From assembly GCA_031431125.1 (NCBI GenBank), contig JANPCX010000019.1, forward strand, positions 15,540 to 79,539: a DNA stretch of 64,000 nt, written 5' to 3'. Made by a program: the position numbers and the translations under genes. Below are positions 43,795-52,621 of the stretch, in pieces. The notes below the pieces were generated by a model. That model made no database searches. It was not told where the DNA came from and saw only the letters and a list, made by a program, of their open reading frames with translations. Within the stretch, counting starts at the first letter, position 1. Every line of letters starts with the position of its first letter. The DNA comes from JANPCX01 sp031431125. Lineage in GTDB: Bacteria > Pseudomonadota > Gammaproteobacteria > Burkholderiales > Burkholderiaceae_C.

Positions 43795-45216
43795 ATGGGT
43801 GCCCGCCATCCCCTGCCCTACGCCTTTGCCAAGGCCCACACCTTGTTGCTGGAAGACGATGGCGACAAGCTGGTGCTGTGGGCCCCCGAGACGGCCGCCC
43901 TGCCCGCGCTGAGCGAGGTGATGCGCCTGTACGCGGTCGACGCGGTGGAGCACGAAGCCGCCAGCAGCCTGAGTCAGCGCATTTCCGTGGTTTACGCCGG
44001 CAGTGAGTCCAGCGCCGCCACGGTGATCGGCGAGGTCGAAAGCGCGGTCGATTTGAGCCGCATGATGCAAGAGCTGCCTGCAGTGGAAGACTTGCTGGAA
44101 GCATCGAACGACGCCCCCATCATCCGCATGCTCAATGCCTTGCTCACGCAGGCGGCGAAAGACGGGGCCAGCGACATCCACATCGAACCCTATGAGCGCA
44201 GCTCGGCGGTGCGTTTTCGGGTGGACGGCACTTTGCGGGAGGTGGTGCAACCCAACCGGGCCCTCCATGCAGCATTGATCTCACGCTTGAAAATCATGGC
44301 CGAGCTCGACATCTCGGAAAAACGGCTGCCTCAGGACGGCCGTATTTCGCTGCGCATAGGCGGGCGCGCGGTGGATGTGCGCGTCTCCACCCTGCCCTCG
44401 GCCCACGGCGAGCGTGCCGTGCTGCGTTTGCTGGACAAAGGCGACAGCAAGTTCACGCTGGAAAGCCTGGGCATGAGCGGCGATTCGTTGACGCGTTTTC
44501 ATGGTCTGATTCAACAGCCCCACGGCATCGTGCTGGTGACCGGCCCCACGGGTTCGGGCAAAACCACCACGCTCTATGCCTCGCTCAGCCGCGTCGACAC
44601 CACTGGCACCAATGTGCTCACGGTAGAAGACCCGGTCGAGTACGAGTTGCCCGGCATCGGCCAAACCCAGGTCAACCCCAAAATCGACCTCACCTTTGCC
44701 AAGGCCCTGCGTGCCATCCTGCGGCAAGACCCCGACGTCATCATGATCGGCGAGATCCGCGACTTTGAAACCGCACAAATCGCGATTCAAGCCTCACTCA
44801 CCGGCCACCTGGTGCTGGCCACTTTGCACACGAACGACGCGCCCAGCGCCGTAACGCGCTTGACCGACATGGGCGTGGAGCCCTTCTTGCTCAGCTCCAG
44901 CTTGCTGGGTGTGCTGGCACAGCGCCTGGTGCGCAAACTCTGCCCGCATTGCAAACGCGAAGACGAGCATGGCCACTACCGCCCCGTGGGTTGTGCAGAA
45001 TGCGGTCACACCGGCTACAAAGGCCGCACCGGCGTTTACGAGTTGATGGTGACTGACGACAAGGTCCGCGCCCTCATCCACGGCCGCGCCTCAGAAGCCG
45101 ACTTGATCAAAGCGGCACGTGATGCAGGCTTGCGCACCATGCGAGAGGACGGTGACAGGCTGGTTGCTCAAGGCATCACCTCACCCGAAGAGGTGCTGCG
45201 CGTGACACGCGACTGA
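43795..45216 (+). CDS. gspE: Type II secretion ATPase GspE
   Basis: Cytoplasmic hexameric ATPase of 473 residues driving pseudopilus assembly. Walker A GPTGSGKTTTLYAS, Asp box TVEDPVEYELPG, Walker B ILRQDPDVIMIGEIRD, His box LVLATLHTNDAPSA and the zinc-binding tetra-Cys (CPHC ... CAEC) are all present. The N-terminal GspL-binding part is short, as in Comamonadaceae. It starts 8 bp after gspD. The next gene gspF is 719 bp away across a repeat element, which may reduce cotranscription. Confidence 0.94.
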   Translation: MGARHPLPYAFAKAHTLLLEDDGDKLVLWAPETAALPALSEVMRLYAVDAVEHEAASSLSQRISVVYAGSESSAATVIGEVESAVDLSRMMQELPAVEDLLEASNDAPIIRMLNALLTQAAKDGASDIHIEPYERSSAVRFRVDGTLREVVQPNRALHAALISRLKIMAELDISEKRLPQDGRISLRIGGRAVDVRVSTLPSAHGERAVLRLLDKGDSKFTLESLGMSGDSLTRFHGLIQQPHGIVLVTGPTGSGKTTTLYASLSRVDTTGTNVLTVEDPVEYELPGIGQTQVNPKIDLTFAKALRAILRQDPDVIMIGEIRDFETAQIAIQASLTGHLVLATLHTNDAPSAVTRLTDMGVEPFLLSSSLLGVLAQRLVRKLCPHCKREDEHGHYRPVGCAECGHTGYKGRTGVYELMVTDDKVRALIHGRASEADLIKAARDAGLRTMREDGDRLVAQGITSPEEVLRVTRD

Positions 45217-45335
45217 GAGCGGTGATGAGCGCACCTTGCACGCTTTTTCCCCCGCTCTGTAAGGTGATGCGGTTTCTCCCTGGGCTGCGCCGAGGGATGG
45301 GTTTGTTTCTTGATGCTGGATTCGAGCTTGTGAGA

Positions 45336-45862
45336 CCGCGCCGGGTGTTCGCCCCGGCAGGGCGACCTACTTTCTTTGCTGGTGCAAAGAAAGTAGGCAA
45401 AGAAACACCTAACACCAGCCTATTTGAGCGGAGTTGGCCCTTCCACTTGACCCAGTTACAACGTGTTGTTCGGTCAGGGGCAACAAGCATTCACAGCCGC
45501 GTTAATGACTCGTTCTTCCGTCACCGATTCCCCTTTTCCACCGTCATTCCCGCGACGGCGGGAATCCAGGCAGTGTTCGGAATCGAAGGACAGGGTGTTA
45601 GGTGGTGCATCCCCTTGATTCCCGCCTTCGCGGGAATGACGAAGAGACGCGACCAACTGTGGCACGAGATGTTGTTTCGAAAAAGCAAACCGAAAACGCC
45701 GCCTGAACGCCAGTGGCGACTGACCGAATCCAGACACCACGTCTGTGCTCTAGCCTCAAACCGCCCCTCCCCAAATAGGCTGGTGTTAGGTGTTTCTTTG
45801 GTGACTTTCTTTGCACCAGCAAAGAAAGTTACCCGCCATGCCGGGGCGGATTCCCGGCGCGG
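45336..45862. repeat. 527 bp palindromic repeat between gspE and gspF
   Basis: Left arm 45336-45425 and right arm 45773-45862 are inverted copies about 90% identical. They share CCGCGCCGGG, CGCCCCGGCA, CTTTCTTTGCTGGTGCAAAG and AAACACCTAACACCAGCC. The order of a CG-rich block, ACTTTCTTT-GC-GCAAAGAAAGT and GCAAAGAAA is the same as in the element at 11747-12302, so they are one family. A dRS3-like repeat pair is nested in the middle. No gene is supported between 45217 and 45935. Confidence 0.8.
45543..45640. repeat. Nested dRS3-like inverted repeat pair
   Basis: GTCATTCCCGCGA (45543-45555) and TCGCGGGAATGAC (45628-45640) form a 13 bp inverted repeat; inner arms GGCGGGAATC (45557) and GATTCCCGCC (45617) form a second one. 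It lies inside the 527 bp element. Confidence 0.8.
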
Positions 45863-45935
45863 TGCAGCGAGAAACGGAAAAGTATCAGTCAGCCCCTCAA
45901 TAGCGACAAGCTGAACAAGCTCAGCCCCCACCCCC

Positions 45936-47153
45936 ATGCCCGCCTACAAGTTCGAAGCACTCACCGCAGAAGGCAAATCCAAAACGGGTTTGCTCGAAGC
46001 GGACAACCTGAAAGCGGCTCGCGCCCAACTGCGCGCGCAGGCCTTGGTGCCCATGGACGTGATCCAGGTCAACGCCAGCGGCACCGGTGCCAGCGGCACC
46101 CTTCGATCACCACGGCGTGTTTTTTCGTCCACTACCTTGGCCGTTTGGACCAGGCAGCTGGCGGGTTTGGTGGGCAGCGGACTGCCGCTGGAACGCGCAT
46201 TGACCGCATTGGCCGACGAAGCCGACGACCCCAAACAGCGCGAACTGGTGGCACATTTGCGCTCGGAAGTGAACGCAGGTTCGGCCTTTGCGCAAGCCTT
46301 GTCCACCGCACCACGCGAGTTCGACGAGATTTACCGAGGCGTGGTCGCAGCCGGTGAACAAAGTGGCGCACTGGGCGGTGTGCTGGAACGACTGGCCGAC
46401 GACCTGGAAGAACGCCAGGCCCTGAAAGCCAAGTTGATGGGCGCCATTCTGTACCCGGCCATCGTGTCTGTCATCGCGGTGATCATCGTGATTTTTTTGG
46501 TCACTTATGTGGTGCCGCAAGTGGCTTCGGTATTCACCAGCTCCAAACGCGCCCTGCCTGCGCTCACGGTGGCCATGTTGGCCACCAGCAGCTTTTTGCG
46601 CGAGTACGGATGGCTGCTGTTGGCGGCTTTGATTGGCGGCTTGATCACCTTGCGCGTGATGCTGCGCGCCGACGCCTTTCGCTTGCGTTTTGATGCGGCC
46701 TGTTTGGAGTTGCCGCTGATTGGTCGACTTTCACGCGGCTACAACGCGGCCCGCTTCGCCAGCACCTTGGCCATGCTCGCCGGTGCGGGCGTGCCCATTT
46801 TGAAAGCCCTGCAAGCCGCCGCCGAAACCCTGTCCAACCGCGCCATGCGGGCCGACGCCATGGACGCCTTGGTGCAGGTGCGCGAAGGTGCGCCGCTGGC
46901 CTCCGCCCTCGCCGGGAAAAAACGTTTCCCCGGTTTGCTCGCCATGTTCGCCCGCCTGGGTGAACAAACCGGCCAACTGCCGACGATGCTGGAGCGCGCT
47001 GCCAAACAACTCGCCACCGAAGTACAACGCCGCGCCATGCAAATGGCCACCATCTTGGAGCCCCTGCTCATCGTGGCCATGGGTGGTGTGGTGATGTTGA
47101 TTGTGTTGGCGGTGCTGATGCCGATTATTCAGCTGAACACCTGGGTCAAGTAA
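45936..47153 (+). CDS. gspF: Type II secretion inner-membrane protein GspF
   Basis: Polytopic platform protein of 405 residues. MPAYKFEALTAEGKSKTG is the standard N-terminus, followed by two repeated GspF domains (LAVWTRQLAGLVGSGLPLERAL and FASTLAMLAGAGVPILKAL) and three hydrophobic helices (AIVSVIAVIIVIFLVTYVV, LLLAALIGGLITL, VVMLIVLAVLMPIIQL). The protein is complete. It is the last gene of the locus but stands apart from gspE behind a repeat element, so it may need its own promoter or read-through. Confidence 0.94.
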   Translation: MPAYKFEALTAEGKSKTGLLEADNLKAARAQLRAQALVPMDVIQVNASGTGASGTLRSPRRVFSSTTLAVWTRQLAGLVGSGLPLERALTALADEADDPKQRELVAHLRSEVNAGSAFAQALSTAPREFDEIYRGVVAAGEQSGALGGVLERLADDLEERQALKAKLMGAILYPAIVSVIAVIIVIFLVTYVVPQVASVFTSSKRALPALTVAMLATSSFLREYGWLLLAALIGGLITLRVMLRADAFRLRFDAACLELPLIGRLSRGYNAARFASTLAMLAGAGVPILKALQAAAETLSNRAMRADAMDALVQVREGAPLASALAGKKRFPGLLAMFARLGEQTGQLPTMLERAAKQLATEVQRRAMQMATILEPLLIVAMGGVVMLIVLAVLMPIIQLNTWVK

Positions 47154-47192
47154 GGTCTGGAACGCGGCTTCCCCGAGCGCTCACGAAACACC

Positions 47193-47615
47193 ATGAACTA
47201 TCCCATTGCAGCGGCTTGCGGCCTGACCTTGTTGGCATTTCTGGCCCACATGACGGGCGGCATCCGCGAGTCCTTGAGCATTCGGCCTGGCAAGGTGGCC
47301 CCTGCGTCCTTTGATCGCGACCAACTGGTGAGGTTGAACCGCAACTGGGTGCAGTCCATGTGTGCTTTCCAGCTGGTTTCCATCGACCTGCTGGCGTTGG
47401 CGGGAATTCTGTACTTGCTCGGCTTCACCGACCTCTTGGCCCCCAAAGCCTTGATCGGCTTTGCTGTGGCCGGTTGGTATTTTCTTTGGGGCTGCGTATG
47501 GCTGGTTCAATTGGCCGCCCTGCGACAAAAACCCAAGGAGTACCTGTTCTTGGGCCACTGGGCCTTCTGGTTTGTGTGTGCAGGATTGATCTATTGGGGA
47601 TCGTTGTCCCTCTGA
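47193..47615 (+). CDS. Small four-helix membrane protein
   Basis: Protein of 140 residues with four predicted membrane helices (LTLLAFLAHMTGG, FQLVSIDLLALAGILYLLG, LIGFAVAGWYFLWGCVWLVQLAAL, WAFWFVCAGLIYWGS). I recognise no characterised family. It starts 39 bp after gspF on the same strand and ends 34 bp before the convergent nrdR, so it may be read with gspF, but no link with secretion is known. The hydrophobic pattern and lack of stops make it a likely real gene. Confidence 0.7.
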   Translation: MNYPIAAACGLTLLAFLAHMTGGIRESLSIRPGKVAPASFDRDQLVRLNRNWVQSMCAFQLVSIDLLALAGILYLLGFTDLLAPKALIGFAVAGWYFLWGCVWLVQLAALRQKPKEYLFLGHWAFWFVCAGLIYWGSLSL

Positions 47616-47649
47616 CGGACATCGAACATGGGCGCTATCAGGTACGGGC

Positions 47650-48093
47650 TCAAATGTCGCGTATCAACTGCCTGAATTCATCCACGTCTTCAAAACTCCG
47701 GTACACCGAAGCGAAGCGAACATAGGCCACCTTGTCGATGCGTTTGAGTTCGCGCATCACGAGTTCGCCCACCTTGGCCGAGGCGATTTCTTTGGCGCCG
47801 CTGCTGAGCAGTTTTTCTTGGATGCGCTCCATGGCCGCGTCGATTTGTTCCACGCTCACCGGCCGCTTGCGCAGCGCGAGGGTCATGGAGGCGCGTACCT
47901 TGGGCAGCTCAAAGTCAGCCCGCGTGCCATCTTTCTTAACGACGAAGGGCAAAGCGATTTCAGCGCGCTCGTAGGTGGTGAAACGTTTCTCGCATGAGAC
48001 GCAGCGGCGGCGGCGGCGTATCACGTCGCCTTCGTCGGACTCGCGTGTCTCGGCGACTTGGGTTTCATCGGATCCGCAGAATGGACAACGCAT
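47650..48093 (-). CDS. nrdR: Transcriptional repressor NrdR
   Basis: ATP/dATP-sensing repressor of ribonucleotide reductase genes, 147 residues. The N-terminal zinc ribbon has CPFCGSDETQV and RCVSCEKRFTTYE with four Cys, followed by the ATP-cone domain (VVKKDGTRADFELPKVRASM). Length and layout are those of the family. It lies downstream of glyA on the same strand with a hairpin between, an arrangement common in beta-proteobacteria. Confidence 0.96.
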   Translation of the reverse strand: MRCPFCGSDETQVAETRESDEGDVIRRRRRCVSCEKRFTTYERAEIALPFVVKKDGTRADFELPKVRASMTLALRKRPVSVEQIDAAMERIQEKLLSSGAKEIASAKVGELVMRELKRIDKVAYVRFASVYRSFEDVDEFRQLIRDI

Positions 48094-48117
48094 GGGTGGT
48101 GTGTTGGATGACAGAAG

Positions 48118-48141
48118 AAAAAACCCACCTGTCGGTGGGTT
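48118..48141 (-). terminator. Terminator hairpin between glyA and nrdR
   Basis: On the minus strand AACCCACC-GACA-GGTGGGTT runs into a T-run (TTTTTTC). It lies between glyA and nrdR, so nrdR is either read by partial read-through or from its own start site. Confidence 0.75.
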
Positions 48142-48150
48142 GGTGCAGGC

Positions 48151-49401
48151 TCAGCGATAAACAGGGAAGTCCCTGGTCAGTGCAGCCACTTTCTCACGCA
48201 CCGCAGCGATGTTCGCTTCGTCATGCGGATTGTCCAGCACGTCGGCAATCAAGTGGGCCGTGATGCGCGCTTGTTCTTCTTTGAAACCGCGTGTGGTCAT
48301 GGCGGGTGTGCCCAACCGAATACCGCTGGTCACCATGGGCTTTTGCGGGTCGTTGGGAATGCCGTTTTTGTTGCAGGTCATGTGGGCGCTGCCCAAAATC
48401 GCCTCGGCTTCTTTGCCGGTGAGGTTTTTCGGACGCAGGTCGACCAACATCACATGGCTTTCTGTTTTTCCACTGACGATGCGCAGCCCGCGCTCGGTCA
48501 GTGTTTTGGCCAGCACGTCGGCGTTCTTGACCACTTGCTGCTGGTAGGCCTTGAACTCGGGCGTGAGCGCTTCTTTGAAGGCCACGGCCTTGCCGGCAAT
48601 CACATGCATCAAGGGCCCGCCTTGAATGCCAGGGAAGATGGCACTGTTGATTTTTTTGGCAATGGCCTCGTCGTTCATCAAAATGATGCCGCCGCGTGGG
48701 CCACGCAAACTTTTGTGGGTGGTCGAAGTCACCACATCGGCGTGGGGCACAGGATTGGGGTACACCCCGGCGGCAATCAAACCGGCATAGTGGGCCATGT
48801 CCACCATGAAATACGCACCAATGGCTTTGGCGACTTTGGCGAAACGCTCGAAGTCAATGCGCAAGCTGTAGGCCGATGCGCCAGCGATGATGAGCTTGGG
48901 TTTTTGCTCGTGGGCCAGGCGCTCCATGGCCTCGTAGTCAATGGCCTCGTTCGCATCGAGCCCGTAGCTCACCACCTTGAACCACTTGCCGCTCATGTTC
49001 AGCGGCATGCCATGGGTCAGGTGGCCGCCTTCAGCCAGGCTCATGCCCATGATGGTGTCACCCGGTTGCAGCAAACCAAAGAAAACCGCTTGGTTGGCCT
49101 GGGAGCCAGAGTTGGGTTGCACGTTGGCGAACTGGGCACCGAAGAGGGCTTTGACGCGGTCGATGGCCAATTGCTCGGCCACGTCCACGTACTCGCAACC
49201 GCCGTAGTAACGTTTGCCGGGATAACCTTCGGCGTATTTGTTGGTGAACTGGCTGCCCTGGGCCTGCATCACGGCCGGCGAGGTGTAGTTCTCGCTGGCG
49301 ATCAGCTCAATGTGCTCTTCTTGACGCCGGTTTTCGTTTTGGACGACAGTCCACAACTCGGGGTCGACGTTGGCAAGGGTGGATTGGTTTTTGTCAAACA
49401 T
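48151..49401 (-). CDS. glyA: Serine hydroxymethyltransferase
   Basis: PLP enzyme of 416 residues that converts serine and tetrahydrofolate to glycine and methylene-tetrahydrofolate. Visible marks are IELIASENYTSPAVM, YPGKRYYGGCEYVD, MVDMAHYAGLIAAGVYP and the PLP-Lys site VVTSTTHKSLRGPRGG. ATG 49401 gives the usual N-terminus. The leader carries a ZTP riboswitch, fitting control of one-carbon and purine genes by ZMP/ZTP. nrdR follows. Confidence 0.97.
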   Translation of the reverse strand: MFDKNQSTLANVDPELWTVVQNENRRQEEHIELIASENYTSPAVMQAQGSQFTNKYAEGYPGKRYYGGCEYVDVAEQLAIDRVKALFGAQFANVQPNSGSQANQAVFFGLLQPGDTIMGMSLAEGGHLTHGMPLNMSGKWFKVVSYGLDANEAIDYEAMERLAHEQKPKLIIAGASAYSLRIDFERFAKVAKAIGAYFMVDMAHYAGLIAAGVYPNPVPHADVVTSTTHKSLRGPRGGIILMNDEAIAKKINSAIFPGIQGGPLMHVIAGKAVAFKEALTPEFKAYQQQVVKNADVLAKTLTERGLRIVSGKTESHVMLVDLRPKNLTGKEAEAILGSAHMTCNKNGIPNDPQKPMVTSGIRLGTPAMTTRGFKEEQARITAHLIADVLDNPHDEANIAAVREKVAALTRDFPVYR

Positions 49402-49471
49402 GGCAAGGCAGTCCTGTAAAGACGAAGACCCGGCAGGTACGTGGTTTGGATCAATCCATCACGCGGCGAGC

Positions 49472-49612
49472 AGGCTGCCCAGGCGAACGGCTGAAACGAC
49501 GGGGCCCAAAGCGCAATGCCCTCGCCGACTGCACTCCCCGGTGGTTCACCACCTCAGGTTGGCTCAAACCTGCTCAGCAGCTTCGAACACCCCATCGCCA
49601 GTCGTGCAGTAG
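49472..49612 (-). promoter_or_regulatory. ZTP riboswitch (pfl motif) before glyA
   Basis: The minus-strand RNA has ACTGCACGACTGGCG at its 5' side, then GGTGGTGAACCACCGGGGAG followed by GTGCAGT, which closes the stem with ACTGCAC, and the distal conserved CCGTTCGCCTGGGCAG. This is the pfl/ZTP pattern; glyA is a known target gene of this class, which raises one-carbon gene expression when ZMP/ZTP accumulates. The aptamer begins about 10 bp past the stop of the transglycosylase gene, so the promoter must lie inside that gene or upstream of it. Confidence 0.88.
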
Positions 49613-49621
49613 GGCCAGAGT

Positions 49622-50539
49622 TTACCCTGCCGAACGTTTGAGCAAGGCCACTTGTTCTGAGGCTGGCGCGGCGGGTTTGTCCTGGGACGGTCCATCCTTG
49701 GCCTGCTCCATCACCGGTACGGTGGGCAAGGGGGCCGCAGGGACGATGATGGGCGCGGTCACTGACACCGCACGCCCCATGAGCACATTGCGCAAATGCG
49801 CTTGTTCACCCAATACCTTGCCAGCGTAACCACCATCGTCGGCCAAGTTGGCCGCCCCGACATAAAAACGCAAACCTTGTTCCAAACCGCCCGCACGGGC
49901 GATGCATTCTTTGAGCACCAGCACACCCACACGCAGATTCGTCAGCGGGTCGAATGCCGCGTGGTTACCACCGAAGGCTTCGTACTTGTCGTCGTGAATG
50001 CGAGTCATCACTTGCATCAAACCCTGCGCACCGACTGGACTTTGCGCAAAGGGATTGAATCCGGACTCGATGGCCATGATGGCCAAGAGCAAAGTAGGCT
50101 CCAAGCCCACTTTACCGCCCAAGACCCAGGCCTCTTGCACCAAGCGGCTGATCGGCTCGGGGGCGACTTTGTAGCGCTTGGAAAGCCAATGGGCCACGGC
50201 CGCTTGCTGGCGGGTGAGTTCTTTCGGGTCAGTGGCGGTGGCACGCGCGATGGCGTCAGGCTCACGCAAAGACTGAGTGAAGGCGTCCAAAGGGTCTTGT
50301 CGCGCTTCGTGGCGGGCTTGCAGCCATCCGAAAACGCTGACCTCGGTCTGGCGCCGGATGTCGTCATGGCTGGAAACAAAAACCAGCAGCGCCACCATCA
50401 ACAATCCCAACAGGGCCAAGGTGTTGTGGCTGACCTCGAGCAAACCGTGGCCAACGTCTTTCGCGAACACGCGGCTGGACTGGCCCACGGCGCAAGCCAT
50501 CTGACGCAGCAACAGCATCGAAGACTTTGTGGATGTCAT
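49622..50539 (-). CDS. Membrane-anchored lytic transglycosylase (SLT domain)
   Basis: Peptidoglycan lyase of 305 residues. An N-terminal membrane helix (LALLGLLMVALLVFVSS) is followed by a linker and an SLT domain with the catalytic Glu in AIMAIESGFNPFA, then SPVGAQGLMQVM and YVGAANLADDGGYAGKV. AAGGAAACGTC precedes the ATG at 50539. The C-terminal tail is Pro/Ala-rich. It is divergent from the UbiD gene and lies directly upstream of the glyA riboswitch on the same strand. Confidence 0.88.
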   Translation of the reverse strand: MTSTKSSMLLLRQMACAVGQSSRVFAKDVGHGLLEVSHNTLALLGLLMVALLVFVSSHDDIRRQTEVSVFGWLQARHEARQDPLDAFTQSLREPDAIARATATDPKELTRQQAAVAHWLSKRYKVAPEPISRLVQEAWVLGGKVGLEPTLLLAIMAIESGFNPFAQSPVGAQGLMQVMTRIHDDKYEAFGGNHAAFDPLTNLRVGVLVLKECIARAGGLEQGLRFYVGAANLADDGGYAGKVLGEQAHLRNVLMGRAVSVTAPIIVPAAPLPTVPVMEQAKDGPSQDKPAAPASEQVALLKRSAG

Positions 50540-50805
50540 GACGTTTCCTTCCTAACTGCCAGACCCGGACCGCAACGAACCTGTGGTGTCGGTATCGACA
50601 GTGATAATGAGTAAACTGGCTGTGACAGTCCGCTCGAATGGCGTTGACCTTGCATCGACCAGGTCAACATGTGTCGCTTGGGCTATCGGCTCTGGGGCTC
50701 GACCAAGCACTCGGGTTTTCCCGGAATTTTGAAGACGGGCGAATTCTAAGAACCCAATTCATAACCAGTCAACCATATAACTAGATCCTCTAATTACTTA
50801 TTCGT

Positions 50806-52383
50806 ATGAAATACCACGACCTGCGGGACTTTATGGCCGGCCTGGAACGGCAAGGCGAGCTCCAGCCTGTGGCAAACCCTGTATCGGCGCGGCTTGAGAT
50901 GACAGCACTGAGTGACCGTGTGCTGCGAAGCGGTGGACCAGCCCTGTGGTTTCAGAAGGTCGACGGTTACAAATTTTCTGCCCTGACCAACCTGTTTGGC
51001 ACGCCAAAACGTGTCGCCATGGGCATGGGTAAGCAAGACGTCTCGGAGTTACGTGCCATCGGTCAGCTGCTGGCCAGCTTGAAAGAACCGGAGCCGCCCA
51101 AGGGTCTTAAGGACGCAGGTCATCTGCTGGGCATGGCCAAAGCGCTGTGGGACATGAAGCCTGCAACGGTCCGAAAAGCCGTTTGCCAAGAAGAAGTACT
51201 CAGCGGCAACGAGGTCAACTTGGACGAACTGCCCATCCAGACCTGCTGGCCGGGCGACGTCGGCCCGCTCATCACTTGGGGTTTGGTGATCACACGAGGC
51301 CCTCAGTCCATCAGCCATGCACGCAAGCGGCAGAACCTGGGTATCTACAGGCAACAAGTGATCGGCTCGCGTCAAGTCATCATGCGCTGGTTGGCCCACC
51401 GCGGTGGGGCGCTGGACTTTCGGGATTTTTCGCTGGCCTGTCCTGGGAAACCTTTTCCCATGGCGGTGGCCCTGGGCGCCGACCCGGCGACGATTTTGGG
51501 CGCGGTCACCCCCGTGCCCGACACGCTCTCCGAGTACCAGTTCGCCGGCCTGCTGCGTGGCAGCCGCACCGAAGTGGTCGACACGGCCGTGGGAGACAAC
51601 GGCCTCATGTTGCAAGCCCCGGCGAGCGCGGAGTTCGTGCTGGAAGGTTATATCCCCGTGGCCGCACCAGGCTTTGTTGGCACCAGCGAGCGCGGCATTG
51701 CCCTCAAAGAAATCAGAGGCTATTTGCACGCGCTGGAGGGGCCGTTTGGGGACCACACGGGTTATTACAACGAAACGGACTGGTTCCCTGTTTTTGAGAT
51801 CAATCGCCTGACCCGCAGGCGCAACGCGATTTACCACTCCACCTACACCGGCAAACCGCCGGACGAGCCCGCGGTTTTGGGCATGGCTTTGAATGAAGTG
51901 TTCGTGCCCATATTACAAAAGCAGTTTCCCGAGATCGTGGACTTCTATTTGCCACCGGAAGGCTGCAGCTACCGCATGGCACTCATCAGCATCAAGAAGA
52001 GTTACGCCGGCCATGCCAAACGTCTGATGTTTGGACTTTGGAGTTTTCTGCGGCAGTTCATGTACACCAAATTCATCGTCGTCGTGGACGACGATGTCGA
52101 CGTCCGCGACTGGCGCGAGGTGATGTGGGCCATCACGACACGCATGGACCCGGTGCGCGACACCACTTTGGTCGACAACACCCCCATCGACTACTTGGAC
52201 TTCGCCTCACCCGTGAGCGGTTTGGGCGGCAAGATGGGACTGGACGCCACCAACAAATGGCCCGGCGAAACCAGCCGCGAATGGGGGCGAACCATCCGCA
52301 TGGACGCGGCGGTTGAACAAAGGGTGGAAGGCCTCTTCGCAGCCATCCAAGCCAAGCGGCAAGACGGCGCCAAATCTGTCTAA
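50806..52383 (+). CDS. ubiD: UbiD-family decarboxylase
   Basis: Prenylated-FMN-dependent decarboxylase of 525 residues. The sequence follows UbiD (3-octaprenyl-4-hydroxybenzoate decarboxylase, ubiquinone pathway) along its length: MKYHDLRDFMAGLERQGEL, KRQNLGIYRQQVIG, SAEFVLEGYI, the GPFGDHTGYY motif and WAITTRMDPVRD. Length is close to E. coli UbiD (497). UbiX, which makes the cofactor, is not in the window. A probable terminator follows. Confidence 0.92.
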   Translation: MKYHDLRDFMAGLERQGELQPVANPVSARLEMTALSDRVLRSGGPALWFQKVDGYKFSALTNLFGTPKRVAMGMGKQDVSELRAIGQLLASLKEPEPPKGLKDAGHLLGMAKALWDMKPATVRKAVCQEEVLSGNEVNLDELPIQTCWPGDVGPLITWGLVITRGPQSISHARKRQNLGIYRQQVIGSRQVIMRWLAHRGGALDFRDFSLACPGKPFPMAVALGADPATILGAVTPVPDTLSEYQFAGLLRGSRTEVVDTAVGDNGLMLQAPASAEFVLEGYIPVAAPGFVGTSERGIALKEIRGYLHALEGPFGDHTGYYNETDWFPVFEINRLTRRRNAIYHSTYTGKPPDEPAVLGMALNEVFVPILQKQFPEIVDFYLPPEGCSYRMALISIKKSYAGHAKRLMFGLWSFLRQFMYTKFIVVVDDDVDVRDWREVMWAITTRMDPVRDTTLVDNTPIDYLDFASPVSGLGGKMGLDATNKWPGETSREWGRTIRMDAAVEQRVEGLFAAIQAKRQDGAKSV

Positions 52384-52548
52384 GAACAGGCGCTCATCGA
52401 TTGATAAAAATCGCTTGCGTCCGCATTGAAATCGTCCTAATCTTGCTTTGCCTACACGTAGGCATCCAAAGGGGCGCAGTCACTGCGCACCAGGGGCCCT
52501 GGACAAAATACGCTCTAGAGCCCCAAATTGGTGGCGTCAGCCACCCAC

Positions 52549-52580
52549 CCCTCTGATCGAAAGACCAGGGGGGTTTGTCT
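52549..52580 (+). terminator. Probable terminator after ubiD
   Basis: CCCCTCTG and CAGGGGGG can pair in an 8 bp stem around ATCGAAAGAC, followed by GTTTGTCTTTT. A short palindrome GCCTACACGTAGGC lies 86 bp before it (52450-52463). Confidence 0.5.
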
Positions 52581-52621
52581 TTTGGGGTCTTGTTTTCCCC
52601 GCGCCAAGCGCGGGAGCGCGT

